DNA of 64,000 bases from Halomonas sp. HAL1. Its GTDB lineage: Bacteria > Pseudomonadota > Gammaproteobacteria > Pseudomonadales > Halomonadaceae. Below the pieces are notes generated by a model. The model was not told where the DNA came from and did not search any database. It worked only from the letters and a program-made list of their open reading frames with translations. The stretch is taken from positions 1-64,000 of the forward strand of contig NZ_CP130611.1 of the NCBI RefSeq assembly GCF_030544485.1, in the 5' to 3' direction. Made by a program: the position numbers and the translations under genes. Positions 7,960 to 16,224 of this stretch are shown here, piece by piece (positions within the stretch are counted from its first letter, which is position 1; every line of letters starts with the position of its first letter).

Positions 7960-9237
7960 CTAATCTTTCATGAGAAGCACAGGTGCGAACCCCCCACCTG
8001 GCGTACGGAAATTGGTCGTCTGTCCTCGATAAAGTCTCGCTGCGGCCATTAACAGTGTGCCGCGATAGGTATACAGTCTAACGTCGACCTTGAGATTTTT
8101 ACGCTGTCCATCGACCAGAACGAGGCGTTCGGAGGGAGGCACATGGGCCTGGGCAATATAGTCGCTTTCCAAGATTTGGCTGAATGTTTTTTTGGTGAGT
8201 TTACTTCCCCGGTACACTCCCTTACTTCCGTGGCCTGCGACAGGTTTGAAGAACCACTGCCGTCGCTGTTGCCAAAGGGTATCAGCATTATCAGCGCTGA
8301 CCTGTAAGGTACGGGGAATACAAGAGCGAAGTAATTCGGCATTTTGAGCGCTCAACCCCCAAGCCATAAGCGTCGCGGGATCTGATAACACAGCCAAGTT
8401 GCGTTTGTCCGCGAACAATGCGTGTGCATGGGGATTTGGGGTTATGACTGCGCCTCCGTCCAACCAGGCAGAGTGTAAGGCGGAGTTTCCGGGTGCTTCG
8501 AGCCCAAAATCCACTAAGCGATTGTAAACCATATCTACTCGCTTACCGCCGCTGTATAGCATGCCTGACTCATACCGAAGGTCGCCAGGCGAGAGGATGA
8601 GAGCATCAATGCCATGACGCCGTAATAACTGCTGGGCAAGTTTGAATTCAGGATAGAGGTATTGCCCCATAGGCTGATCATCAACGATAGCTATCCTCTC
8701 CAGACGTCCATTGCCACGCTGGGCACGCCATTCGCTCTCGAACTGGGCTATCACTTTAGCCTCGAAGTCGGCAGACCCGGCCGCACTTTTAGCATCACCA
8801 CAACACTGCAGTTGGGCCCGTACCAGGATCGCGTTAAGAAATGCACCTCCGGCATTGGTATTGATTTCGATGAGGCGAGGCCCGTCCTCGCCGAGATGGA
8901 AATCATAGCCCATGAAGACACCTACTGGGCCGGGGTTTAACTGTGCACTTTGCGGGGCCCAAGACAGTACTTGTCGCTGATAGTCGGGAAGAGCGGCGGC
9001 GTTTTCTATGGCCTGAACAGTGGCCCTCATCTGCTCCAGAACCTGAGATGGGACAAAGACAGCGACATTCGAGAAAAGTTGATGCCAGGTCGAACGGATA
9101 AAGGCCTCATCGGCATCGTCGCCCAACTGGTCGATAAGACTTTGGGTGGCTGCTCGTCGGTCTAGAGTGATACAGGTGCAGTGCTGGTTCAGCCTTTCTG
9201 CTTCTGTCATCCCTGGGGAGCCACTGGTCTTTTGCAA
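7960..9237 (-). CDS. ATP-grasp-like protein, 425 aa
   Basis: A cytosolic protein without signal or membrane segments. Its C-terminal third has ATP-grasp hallmarks: FFKPVAGHGSKGVYRG (a phosphate-binding loop) and then DVRLYTYRGTLLMAAARLYRG and NFRTPGGGFAPV, which supply metal and nucleotide ligands. Earlier, GYDFHLGEDGPRLIEINTNAGG resembles the acidic motif of circularly permuted ATP-grasp enzymes. These enzymes join a carboxylate to an amine or thiol; the substrate here is unknown. Start at TTG 9237 is favoured by GAGGAC six bases upstream; ATG 9210 is an alternative. It stands alone, with an FNR/ANR-like site just upstream. Confidence 0.65.
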   Translation of the reverse strand: MQKTSGSPGMTEAERLNQHCTCITLDRRAATQSLIDQLGDDADEAFIRSTWHQLFSNVAVFVPSQVLEQMRATVQAIENAAALPDYQRQVLSWAPQSAQLNPGPVGVFMGYDFHLGEDGPRLIEINTNAGGAFLNAILVRAQLQCCGDAKSAAGSADFEAKVIAQFESEWRAQRGNGRLERIAIVDDQPMGQYLYPEFKLAQQLLRRHGIDALILSPGDLRYESGMLYSGGKRVDMVYNRLVDFGLEAPGNSALHSAWLDGGAVITPNPHAHALFADKRNLAVLSDPATLMAWGLSAQNAELLRSCIPRTLQVSADNADTLWQQRRQWFFKPVAGHGSKGVYRGSKLTKKTFSQILESDYIAQAHVPPSERLVLVDGQRKNLKVDVRLYTYRGTLLMAAARLYRGQTTNFRTPGGGFAPVLLMKD

Positions 9238-9261
9238 GAGCTGTCCTCTGGTTTTTTCACG

Positions 9262-9275
9262 CTGATCTAGATCAA
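9262..9275. promoter_or_regulatory. FNR/ANR-like site
   Basis: CTGATctagATCAA differs at one position from the FNR/ANR consensus TTGAT-N4-ATCAA. It is 25 bases upstream of the ATP-grasp gene start. This close position would suit either a repressor site or a short leader, so activity is uncertain. Confidence 0.35.
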
Positions 9276-9704
9276 ACTGGCCAGCATCGGCTGGTCATTG
9301 AGTTCATGAGGGCGATATTTAACGAGCTACACCTTCTGCTGATAGATCAACGTCGATGATGAGCGCTCATGGTGCTTGTACGCTCGCATTAACATCTTGT
9401 GGCAAAACTTTCAGGAAATGTAGACACAAGGGTTAATATAGATGAAGTGGAAAGCCGACGTCCGGTCATAGCGATAAAAGTAACTAGCGCTACCATCATC
9501 ATCAACAAGGGGCAACTATTTTCTGCCGACAATGATGCGCAGTGATGACCAAGAGCATCCCTGCTGCCGACATCGGCAACTGAACAAATTTCACTATTAA
9601 GCGGAAGATGCTGTATTGAATTAAAAAAGGTCCCGAAATAAGGCCTTGCGCTTGCAAGTTTTCGTGATAGCTACTTATCCGGCAGGTCATATTTTTACTG
9701 TAGG

Positions 9705-9720
9705 TTCAGGCTCGTTTCAG
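9705..9720 (+). promoter_or_regulatory. TTCAG-N6-TTCAG direct repeat (putative CopR box 2)
   Basis: TTCAG at 9705-9709 and 9716-9720, period 11 bp, 50 bases before the cupredoxin start and upstream of a TATAAA -10 candidate. It would control cupredoxin and, by read-through, the copRS genes. Confidence 0.65.
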
Positions 9721-9770
9721 GTTAACACCGTATAAAGAACGGGTGACAATAACCTCTGAGGTAAATGACC

Positions 9771-10271
9771 ATGCGCTACACTCTTTTAACAACGTCTTTG
9801 TTTGCCCTTTCATTAAGTCTGATCACGGGCGCGGCGCTGGCTGCGCCCGGCCATGGCGGCGGTGACAGTGGCCTGACCGACGCTGACGTTGACCGCACGA
9901 TCACTCTTGATGCTGGCGATATGTGGTTCGACCCTGAAACGCTAGAAATGGCGGCGGGTGAAATTGTTAAATTTGAAATCACCAACACCGGCAATTTAGA
10001 ACATGAGTTTGTGATTGGTAGCAAAGAAGCCCAAGAAGAACATCGTCAAATGATGCTAAACATGGCCAACGGCGGAGGCCACGATATGTCTAATATGTCA
10101 CACGGCGGCGGTCACGATATGGCCAGCATGGACATGGCAGGTGTCACCATTGCGCCTGGTGAAACCGGGACTTTATTATGGAGTGTCCCTGACAATGTTA
10201 ACGAGCTAGAGTATGCCTGTAACATTCCTGGTCATTATGAATCCGGCATGTACGGTAATTTTTCTCTCTAA
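9771..10271 (+). CDS. Periplasmic cupredoxin with Met/His insert
   Basis: 166 residues starting MRYTLL; ATG 9771 has GAGG nine bases upstream, whereas ATG 9765 is too close. A signal peptide ends near LAAPG. The core is a plastocyanin-like domain: FEITNTGNLEHEF gives the first His, and YACNIPGHYESGMYG gives the Cys, His and Met of a type-1 copper site. Between them a Met/His/Gly-rich insert (MMLNMANGGGHDMSNMSHGG) offers additional copper ligands. It is the first gene of a cupredoxin-copR-copS unit under a TTCAG operator. Electron transfer or copper sequestration in the periplasm is likely. Confidence 0.85.
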   Translation: MRYTLLTTSLFALSLSLITGAALAAPGHGGGDSGLTDADVDRTITLDAGDMWFDPETLEMAAGEIVKFEITNTGNLEHEFVIGSKEAQEEHRQMMLNMANGGGHDMSNMSHGGGHDMASMDMAGVTIAPGETGTLLWSVPDNVNELEYACNIPGHYESGMYGNFSL

Positions 10272-10285
10272 TCTGACGCAGACCC

Positions 10286-10951
10286 ATGAAACTGTTGCTA
10301 CTCGAAGATGATGATTTGTTAGCAGAAAGCTTGGCAGAGAGTCTCAAGGACAACGGTTACCTTGTCGACTTGGCCGCTTCATTGAAAGCGGCCAAGTCGC
10401 TCATGGCAACCGAGCATTACGAGCTGGCTATCTTAGATCTCGGTTTGCCCGATGGCTCGGGACTAGATCTACTAGCCCAGTGGCGCAAGCAAAAACGCAG
10501 CACGCCTATCTTGATCTTGACGGCGCGCGATACTTGGGAAGATAAAGTCATTGGTCTTGAAACGGGTGCCGATGATTACCTAGCAAAACCCTTCCATGAA
10601 GCCGAGCTTATGGCCCGTTTGAAGGCACTGCTGCGCAGGCAGTCTGGTCAGTTATCTCAAGTCGTGACGCTCAATGGCGTATCGCTGGATAAAGCAGGCC
10701 AACGAGTATGTCTAGAGGGAGAAACTTGGCGTTCGCTCACGGCGACGGAGTTTCGATTACTACGCTACTTAATGCTGCATCCAGATCGCATTCACTCCAA
10801 AGAGCAGTTATTAGAGCAGCTCTATGCCCTGGAACAGGATGCCGCCGCACCTAACTTGGTCGAAGTCTATGTCGCTCGTCTGCGCCGTTATCTAGGCAAA
10901 TCAATTATCCAAACTCGCCGCGGCCAGGGGTATTTCTTTGCTTCACATTGA
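10286..10951 (+). CDS. copR: OmpR-family response regulator (CopR/PcoR-like)
   Basis: 221 residues. The receiver domain (1-115) has the acidic pair in LEDDDL, the phospho-acceptor Asp in AILDLGLPDGSG, and the conserved Thr and Lys (LTARD, AKPF). A winged-helix DNA-binding domain (about 125-218) ends in TRRGQGYFF. Regulators of this subfamily bind two tandem half-sites about 11 bp apart, matching the TTCAG direct repeats found here. It overlaps the sensor gene by 14 bases and lies between cupredoxin and the copAB operon, so copper-responsive control is the natural reading. Confidence 0.88.
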   Translation: MKLLLLEDDDLLAESLAESLKDNGYLVDLAASLKAAKSLMATEHYELAILDLGLPDGSGLDLLAQWRKQKRSTPILILTARDTWEDKVIGLETGADDYLAKPFHEAELMARLKALLRRQSGQLSQVVTLNGVSLDKAGQRVCLEGETWRSLTATEFRLLRYLMLHPDRIHSKEQLLEQLYALEQDAAAPNLVEVYVARLRRYLGKSIIQTRRGQGYFFASH

Positions 10952-12272
10952 TCGGCGCAGTTTACGTTTTCGACTACTCGCCTGGCTAGGAGGCGTGGCA
11001 CTATTCGTAGTGGTGACGACCTGGCTACTGCATGGCATATTGTTACAGAATCTTGCTCGGGATTTTTTGGGTGAGCGTCTTCAGCGCGAAGCCGACCATG
11101 CCGTCACGCAGCTTGAGCAAGGTGAAGCCGCCGTGCCTGCCGCGCTTGACTCGGTTAGCCAAGGCTATCAAGTCTTTCATCATCTCTACGTACTCCGCTT
11201 CAACGGCTCGGTCAGCGCTTCCGACCCACAATGGCAGCAACAGCTGGCTCCGCTGCTAGATGAAAGCGGCAATGCTCTAATAGACGTGAATCGCGGCGAG
11301 CAACACATGCTCGTCTATCGTCGCCATTTTGAATGGCAGGGCACGCAGGGTGTGCTGCTGGTGGGTGAGGACTTCTCTCAAGTAGAAGCAGGGCTTGCAA
11401 CATTGCACTGGTGGGTCGGTGGGATTGCCAGCGTGCTGTTAGGAATGCTCATCATACTCAACATGTTAGCGGTTAATCGTGGACTTAAGCCACTCTGGCA
11501 ACTGCGTCAACAGCTTGAAGCATTGCGAGCGGGCAAACGTGATCGCTTGTCATTAATAGCCCCTTCTGAGCTAGATGAATTAGTCGACCAGTTGAACTGG
11601 TTTATGGATGACATTGACCTTCGCTTGAAGCGCTCCAGAGAGTCGGTCGCGAACCTATCACATGCATTAAAAACCCCGCTGGCAGCCGTTACCCAAGTAC
11701 TGCGTGGCAATCGGCCCATTGATGAAACCCGACGCCATAAACTGCTCAGCCGTATTGAGGATATTAACGCCCAGCTGGATGCGGAGCTGCGTCGCTCACG
11801 TATTGCAGGCCCTAACGCGGGGCGAATGGCCAACGTCACGCGTGATAGTTCACGGCTCATCGAGATGTTCCGCAGCCTTTACCCTGAGCGTATCTTCAAC
11901 CTCGCCCACTCGGCAGGCGAGAAAGACCAAGTGCCTATTGAGGCTCACGACTTTTCTGAAATATTAGGCATCGTGCTCGATAACGCTGGCAAATGGTCGA
12001 ATAGGTGCGTTAATTGCGATATTGCCGTCTCCGCAACCACACTCACGCTCACCATTGATGATGACGGCCTCGGCGTTGCAGAAGAGGAACTTTCACGCCT
12101 GGGAGAGCGTGGTACACGACTGGATGAGCGCCGTCCTGGCTACGGCTTAGGCCTTTCGATTCTTGCACAGTTAATTGCCCGCTACTCAGGTCACTCTCAG
12201 TTTGAACGAAGCCCACTGGGTGGACTGCGCGTTACGATTATCCTGCCTCTAGCGGGTGAAGTAGCTAATTAA
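10938..12272 (+). CDS. copS: Copper-responsive sensor histidine kinase (CopS-like)
   Basis: 444 residues with one N-terminal membrane helix (about 14-36), a periplasmic sensor region (about 37-155) and a second helix (about 158-180). A HAMP-like linker follows, then the phospho-acceptor H box (ANLSHALKTPLAAV) and the N, G1 and G2 boxes (LDNAGKWSN, DDDGLG, GYGLGLSI). It starts at TTG 10938 inside the copR end. It would phosphorylate CopR when periplasmic copper rises. The sensor domain contains few His or Met, so the ligand site is not evident by eye. Confidence 0.85.
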   Translation: MLHIDRRSLRFRLLAWLGGVALFVVVTTWLLHGILLQNLARDFLGERLQREADHAVTQLEQGEAAVPAALDSVSQGYQVFHHLYVLRFNGSVSASDPQWQQQLAPLLDESGNALIDVNRGEQHMLVYRRHFEWQGTQGVLLVGEDFSQVEAGLATLHWWVGGIASVLLGMLIILNMLAVNRGLKPLWQLRQQLEALRAGKRDRLSLIAPSELDELVDQLNWFMDDIDLRLKRSRESVANLSHALKTPLAAVTQVLRGNRPIDETRRHKLLSRIEDINAQLDAELRRSRIAGPNAGRMANVTRDSSRLIEMFRSLYPERIFNLAHSAGEKDQVPIEAHDFSEILGIVLDNAGKWSNRCVNCDIAVSATTLTLTIDDDGLGVAEEELSRLGERGTRLDERRPGYGLGLSILAQLIARYSGHSQFERSPLGGLRVTIILPLAGEVAN

Positions 12273-12278
12273 TCATTA

Positions 12279-12294
12279 TTCAGCTTTGTTTCAG
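12279..12294 (+). promoter_or_regulatory. TTCAG-N6-TTCAG direct repeat (putative CopR box 3)
   Basis: TTCAG at 12279-12283 and 12290-12294, period 11 bp, 46 bases before the copA multicopper oxidase start and just after the copS stop. It gives copAB its own promoter. Confidence 0.65.
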
Positions 12295-12340
12295 GTTCTT
12301 CCATCAAGATGGTGCCATTCATCATTGATGGGAGTTACAC

Positions 12341-14194
12341 ATGGCACGCTCAAGCATTATTTCTCACCCGCTTTCTCGCCGGCAAGTCCTAAAAGGCGGT
12401 GCTGCCTTAGGGTTAGGTTCCGCTGCCGCAATGGGGCTAACTCCCGCCTGGGCAAACCCCTGGGGCCGTACGAATGTCTATGCACAGGGCGTCGAAGAAG
12501 GGCCCGAGGTATCGCTGGCTATCCGCCGTGAATCCATTCCGATTGACGGACAAGAAGCCCACCCTATTAGCATTAACGGTACTAGCCCTGGCCCACTGAT
12601 TCGTCTGAAAGAAGGTCAAGACGCCGTACTGCGTGTTACCAACCTGCTGGATGAGTCCACGTCGATCCATTGGCATGGCCTCATCTTGCCACCGGAGATG
12701 GACGGTGTGCCTGGGGTCAGTTTTGCAGGCATAGCACCTGGTGAAACCTTCACCTACCGTTTTCCTGTCCGCCAGAACGGTACCTACTGGTACCACAGCC
12801 ACTCCGGCTTGCAGGAACAGCTCGGCCACGCCGGGCCGTTGATAATTGACGCCGCCGAGCGCGAACCCATCCGCTACGACCGTGAGCATGTGCTACTGCT
12901 CACCGACTGGACCTTTGAAGACCCCATGTCGGTATTTCGTAATCTGAAAACCATGGAAGGCTATTACAACTTCCAAGAGCGCACGATTGCTGATTTTTTC
13001 GCCGATGTTCGCGAAAAGGGTTTCTCACAAACCGCCGAGATGCGCGGTATGTGGGCCAAAATGCGCATGAGTTCTCGGGATATCGCCGATGTGACCGGCA
13101 GTACTTATACCTACCTGCTTAACGGTCACTCCCCCCAAGAAAACTGGAATGCGCTGTTCAAGGCTGGTGAGCGGGTACGACTACGCGTGATTAACGGGTC
13201 GGCGATGTCATACTTTGATGTACGTATACCTGGTTTGAAGATGACCGTCGTTGCTGCCGATGGCCAGCCAGTGCAACCCGTGCCTGTTGATGAGTTCCGT
13301 ATTGGCGTGGCGGAAACGTACGATGTGCTTGTTTCACCAGAAGATGATCGAGCCTATACCATCTTCGCCGAAGCCATGGATCGGAGTGGCTACGCTCGCG
13401 CCACGCTAGCCCCGCGTGAAGGCATGCAGGCGGAGATTCCCAAGCGCCGCCAAATTGCCGACCGCGGCATGGAAGCCATGGGCGCTCATGGCATGGGTGA
13501 CATGGAAGGTATGGATCATTCAGGCATGTCGAATATGGAAGGTATGGATCACTCCAATATGCCGGGAATGAGCGGTGACGATGCTGGTATGGAAGGCATG
13601 GATCACTCTAATATGGAGGGGATGGATCATTCCAACATGGAGGGCATGGATCATTCTAATGTGGGCGGCATGTCGGGCGAGCAGGCGAAAGTCGGCGAAA
13701 ACGGCATTCTCATTGCCGGTGAAGCCCAGCCCGGCTCTCGCTACGACCAGGCGGGCATAGGCATCGACCCCAACGAACGTCGAGTACTCGTCTACCGCGA
13801 TCTTAAAGCCTTCACGCCATGGCCTGACCGCCGCGAACCAGGCCGTGAGCTTGAGCTGCACCTGACCGGCAACATGGAACGTTACATGTGGTCGTTCGAC
13901 GGCAAGAAGTTTAGCGAAGTGACCGGCCCAATCCATTTTGTGAAAGATGAGCGGCTGCGCCTAATCCTGATCAACGACACCATGATGGAGCATCCTATCC
14001 ACCTCCACGGTATGTGGATGGAGCTAGAAAACGGTCAGGGCGAGCTAATTCCGCGCAAACACACCTTGAACGTTAAGCCCGGCGAGCGGGTTTCGGCACT
14101 GATTACGGCAGATGCTGAAGGCAGTTGGGCGTTCCATTGCCACCTGCTTTATCACATGGATGCCGGAATGTTCCGCGTTGTTCAGGTTTCTTAA
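12341..14194 (+). CDS. copA: CopA/PcoA periplasmic multicopper oxidase
   Basis: 617 residues with a Tat signal (SRRQVLKGG then a hydrophobic stretch ending PAWA). All four copper-binding motifs are present: HWHG, WYHSHSG, HPIHLHGMW and HCHLLYHMDAGM, supplying the type-1, type-2 and type-3 coppers. Residues about 375-450 form a Met/His repeat (GMDHSNMEGMDHS and variants, about seven units), which binds more copper. The enzyme oxidises Cu+ to the less toxic Cu2+ in the periplasm. It is followed after nine bases by copB and preceded by a TTCAG operator. Confidence 0.93.
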   Translation: MARSSIISHPLSRRQVLKGGAALGLGSAAAMGLTPAWANPWGRTNVYAQGVEEGPEVSLAIRRESIPIDGQEAHPISINGTSPGPLIRLKEGQDAVLRVTNLLDESTSIHWHGLILPPEMDGVPGVSFAGIAPGETFTYRFPVRQNGTYWYHSHSGLQEQLGHAGPLIIDAAEREPIRYDREHVLLLTDWTFEDPMSVFRNLKTMEGYYNFQERTIADFFADVREKGFSQTAEMRGMWAKMRMSSRDIADVTGSTYTYLLNGHSPQENWNALFKAGERVRLRVINGSAMSYFDVRIPGLKMTVVAADGQPVQPVPVDEFRIGVAETYDVLVSPEDDRAYTIFAEAMDRSGYARATLAPREGMQAEIPKRRQIADRGMEAMGAHGMGDMEGMDHSGMSNMEGMDHSNMPGMSGDDAGMEGMDHSNMEGMDHSNMEGMDHSNVGGMSGEQAKVGENGILIAGEAQPGSRYDQAGIGIDPNERRVLVYRDLKAFTPWPDRREPGRELELHLTGNMERYMWSFDGKKFSEVTGPIHFVKDERLRLILINDTMMEHPIHLHGMWMELENGQGELIPRKHTLNVKPGERVSALITADAEGSWAFHCHLLYHMDAGMFRVVQVS

Positions 14195-14203
14195 GGAGGC
14201 AGT

Positions 14204-14968
14204 ATGAAAACTAAGCTTTATTTTACTGGCATTAGCTTAGCGTTTGTCATGACCACCGCTGCCCATGCGGAAGATGGTTACGACGCGCCGAAAGATTGGC
14301 CAGCGCCCACGATGGAACACAATATGGGTATGGCGCTCTTTGATCGTCTTGAATATAGCGTACCCGATAACGGCGAGGAGGCCGTCGTGTGGGACTTTCA
14401 AGGCTGGTATGGCGGTGATATCAACCGTGTTTACCTGAAGTCAGAGGGCGAGAATGTCCAAGGCGACGGTGAAGATGCTGAGTTTGAATCCCTGGAACTA
14501 CTCTATAGTCGCCTAGTGGCTGATTTTTGGGAGTTACAGGGGGGTATCGGTTACCAAGGCGGTGTGTTCTCCGATGATCACGCCGAACGCACCTATGGGG
14601 TTGTCGGCCTACAAGGTGTGATGCCCTACGGCATTGAAACCGACGTTGCTATGCAAGTGAGTGAAGATGGCGACGTGGCCGCTAGTTTTGAGGGCGAGTA
14701 CGATCTGCGCCTGACACAGCGGCTCTACCTACAGCCGCGCACCGAAATTGCCGTAGCTGCCAGCGAAGTTGAGGAATTTGGTGTGGGTGAGGGCCTTAAC
14801 TCAGTGCGTGTCGGCATGCGCCTGGGCTACGAAGTGACCAGACGCTTTGCGCCTTACGTGGGCGCTTACTGGGTAAAAGAGTATGGCGATACCGCCGACC
14901 TATCTCGTGCTGGTGGGAATAATACCGAAGATACCGGCGTGGTGGCAGGTGTCAGGTTAATGTTTTAA
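14204..14968 (+). CDS. copB: CopB/PcoB outer-membrane copper-resistance protein
   Basis: 254 residues with a signal peptide ending AHA. The body is alternating beta structure typical of the CopB family: MGMALFDRLEY near the N-terminus, WDFQGWYGGD, and a C-terminal strand ending VVAGVRLMF. It is an outer-membrane barrel that works with CopA. AAGGAGG lies just before the ATG. The long Met-rich N-terminal region of pseudomonad CopB is lacking, as in PcoB-short forms. A strong terminator follows. A truncated relic of a second copB start lies at 17464-17508. Confidence 0.88.
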   Translation: MKTKLYFTGISLAFVMTTAAHAEDGYDAPKDWPAPTMEHNMGMALFDRLEYSVPDNGEEAVVWDFQGWYGGDINRVYLKSEGENVQGDGEDAEFESLELLYSRLVADFWELQGGIGYQGGVFSDDHAERTYGVVGLQGVMPYGIETDVAMQVSEDGDVAASFEGEYDLRLTQRLYLQPRTEIAVAASEVEEFGVGEGLNSVRVGMRLGYEVTRRFAPYVGAYWVKEYGDTADLSRAGGNNTEDTGVVAGVRLMF

Positions 14969-14991
14969 ATCGTTAAGCACTCTATAACTTG

Positions 14992-15017
14992 CGCCACCGG
15001 AAGGTGGCGTTTTTTTT
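14992..15017 (+). terminator. Rho-independent terminator of copAB
   Basis: Perfect stem CGCCACC / GGTGGCG with loop GGAA, followed by eight T residues (15010-15017), 23 bases after the copB stop. Confidence 0.9.
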
Positions 15018-15034
15018 GCTAATAAACCACTAAA

Positions 15035-15050
15035 TTCAGCTTCAATTCAT
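15035..15050 (+). promoter_or_regulatory. TTCAG-N6-TTCAT direct repeat (putative CopR box 4)
   Basis: TTCAG at 15035-15039 and TTCAT at 15046-15050, period 11 bp with one mismatch, 48 bases before the gene at 15099. It follows directly on the copAB terminator, so it should serve the next gene. Confidence 0.5.
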
Positions 15051-15098
15051 ACTCTAAGGTTATTATTAAATTGTAAATAACCAACGGAGTAAACCACC

Positions 15099-15515
15099 AT
15101 GAAAATTAAAGCAATTGTTTTTAGTGCAGTAGTAGCAAGTATCTTCTCTACACCTGTATTAGCGAGCTTAGGCAATACAACACAGGATCTTCCCTTACTA
15201 GAAAGAGGCGTATCTTCTACACAGATGCTTGCTCAGGGGCAATCGAAGCGTTTCAATATTAACATTGAACAAGCGACTACACTGAAAGTAGCGAGTGAGC
15301 ACTTCCCAGGTTTTACCAGCACTGGCAACCGCATTTCAGCTGTGCTTTATGACAAAACTGGAAAACAAGTAGCAGAAGCGTCCAGTCCACGGGGTCACTT
15401 TGAACTTGTTCGTCAGCTGCAACCGGGCAATTATCAGCTTGAGGTGACAGGTAGCTCAATGGGGGGCACTAAGGAAAATAGCAATAACAGTTATGAACTA
15501 CATGTCGCTTACTAA
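15099..15515 (+). CDS. Secreted protein, 138 aa, PPC-like
   Basis: A signal peptide (MKIKAIVFSAVVAS...) ends near VLAS. The mature part has beta-strand character: QSKRFNINIEQATTLKVAS, SAVLYDKTGKQVAEA and LQPGNYQLEVTG. This is the style of pre-peptidase C-terminal (PPC) domains, which are extracellular beta sandwiches. No Cys, and only few Met or His, so direct copper binding is not suggested. It sits between copAB and the Csp gene, with a TTCAG-type site upstream and a terminator downstream. Base composition is A+T-richer than copAB, hinting at a different source. Function unknown. Confidence 0.6.
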   Translation: MKIKAIVFSAVVASIFSTPVLASLGNTTQDLPLLERGVSSTQMLAQGQSKRFNINIEQATTLKVASEHFPGFTSTGNRISAVLYDKTGKQVAEASSPRGHFELVRQLQPGNYQLEVTGSSMGGTKENSNNSYELHVAY

Positions 15516-15541
15516 GCGACATTATTAATTATAACTAATTC

Positions 15542-15569
15542 AAAAGGGGTTCGCAAGCGAGCCCCTTTT
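15542..15569. terminator. Bidirectional terminator
   Basis: AAAAGGGG (15542-15549) pairs with CCCCTTTT (15562-15569), with further pairing near the loop. The A- and T-rich ends serve both the secreted-protein gene and the convergent copper storage gene. Confidence 0.8.
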
Positions 15570-15675
15570 AGATATTAAAAAAAGCAAACACCAACATTTG
15601 AAAGCCTCAGTTAATGTATATAACCCCCTAGAAAATGACGCCCAGCCGAAGCGCTCGCCCCGGCTGGCTTGAAGC

Positions 15676-16005
15676 TTAGCTGGCCATTGCGGCACATTCT
15701 TCAGCGCAGCGATGACAAGCTTGAGCACACTCTTGGCAGTGAGGTGCATCATGTTTTGCACACTCATCACCACATTTCTTACAAATGTCGGCACATAGAC
15801 GGCAGATCTCGTGTGCAAACTCACTTTCTTGTGCCATAAATGAGGCAGCTAACCGACAAATTTGAGCACATTGCATGTTAAGGCGAATACATTCCGCCAT
15901 CATTTTTACGTTGTCTTCTTTTAGGCACTCAGTTGCACACTTGTCACAATAAGCAGCGCATACGTGACAAGCTTCAATGCAGTTTTCATATTTTTTGAAG
16001 TCCAT
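15676..16005 (-). CDS. Cys-rich four-helix copper storage protein (Csp-like)
   Basis: 109 residues from ATG 16005 (MDFKKYENC) with GGAGAACC upstream. Nineteen Cys are spaced every three to four residues in helices (CIEACHVCAAYCDKCATEC, EICRLCADICKKCGDEC and CQECAQACHRCAEEC). This is the pattern of Csp/DUF326 proteins, which store many Cu+ ions along the inside of a four-helix bundle. No signal peptide is present, so it is a cytosolic Csp3-type. It ends opposite the secreted-protein gene and shares its terminator. Confidence 0.88.
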   Translation of the reverse strand: MDFKKYENCIEACHVCAAYCDKCATECLKEDNVKMMAECIRLNMQCAQICRLAASFMAQESEFAHEICRLCADICKKCGDECAKHDAPHCQECAQACHRCAEECAAMAS

Positions 16006-16172
16006 CTCGGTTCTCCATTTTTTAAACCATATTTTATTTACCATAGTTTCTGCTTGGCATGATAAAGCTAGAACAACCCAAAAGAAAAATCAAGGAAAGG
16101 TAATCTGATAGATACTCACGAAATATAAAGATAAACCAGGTAGCTGTGCGTTACTTGCCATAATTTTTATTA

Positions 16173-16188
16173 TTCAGCTAGGATTCAG
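16173..16188 (+). promoter_or_regulatory. TTCAG-N6-TTCAG direct repeat (putative CopR box 5, orphaned)
   Basis: TTCAG at 16173-16177 and 16184-16188, period 11 bp. It points toward the IS630 element that begins about 37 bases downstream, so its original target gene seems to have been removed. It could instead act at a distance on the divergent Csp gene. Confidence 0.55.
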
Positions 16189-16224
16189 GAAGGCCTACTA
16201 AGTACCAAAACACATATTTTCCGC

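Larger units (their letters stand above)
9238..9770. other. Gene-free divergent region
   Basis: Between the ATP-grasp gene and the cupredoxin gene. It holds an FNR-like site (9262-9275) and a TTCAG direct repeat (9705-9720) with a plausible -10 (TATAAA near 9731). Nothing else is supported in the 430 bases between. Confidence 0.5.

Noticed and set aside
13459..13680. Short tandem repeats resembling a CRISPR array
   Set aside because: The repeats are in-frame Met-Asp-His-Ser codons of copA, of unequal spacing, with no unique spacers.
13520..13936. 138-codon reverse ORF inside copA (multicopper oxidase)
   Set aside because: It is the antisense of the Met/His repeat and lower copper motifs; its composition follows the real gene's codon pattern.
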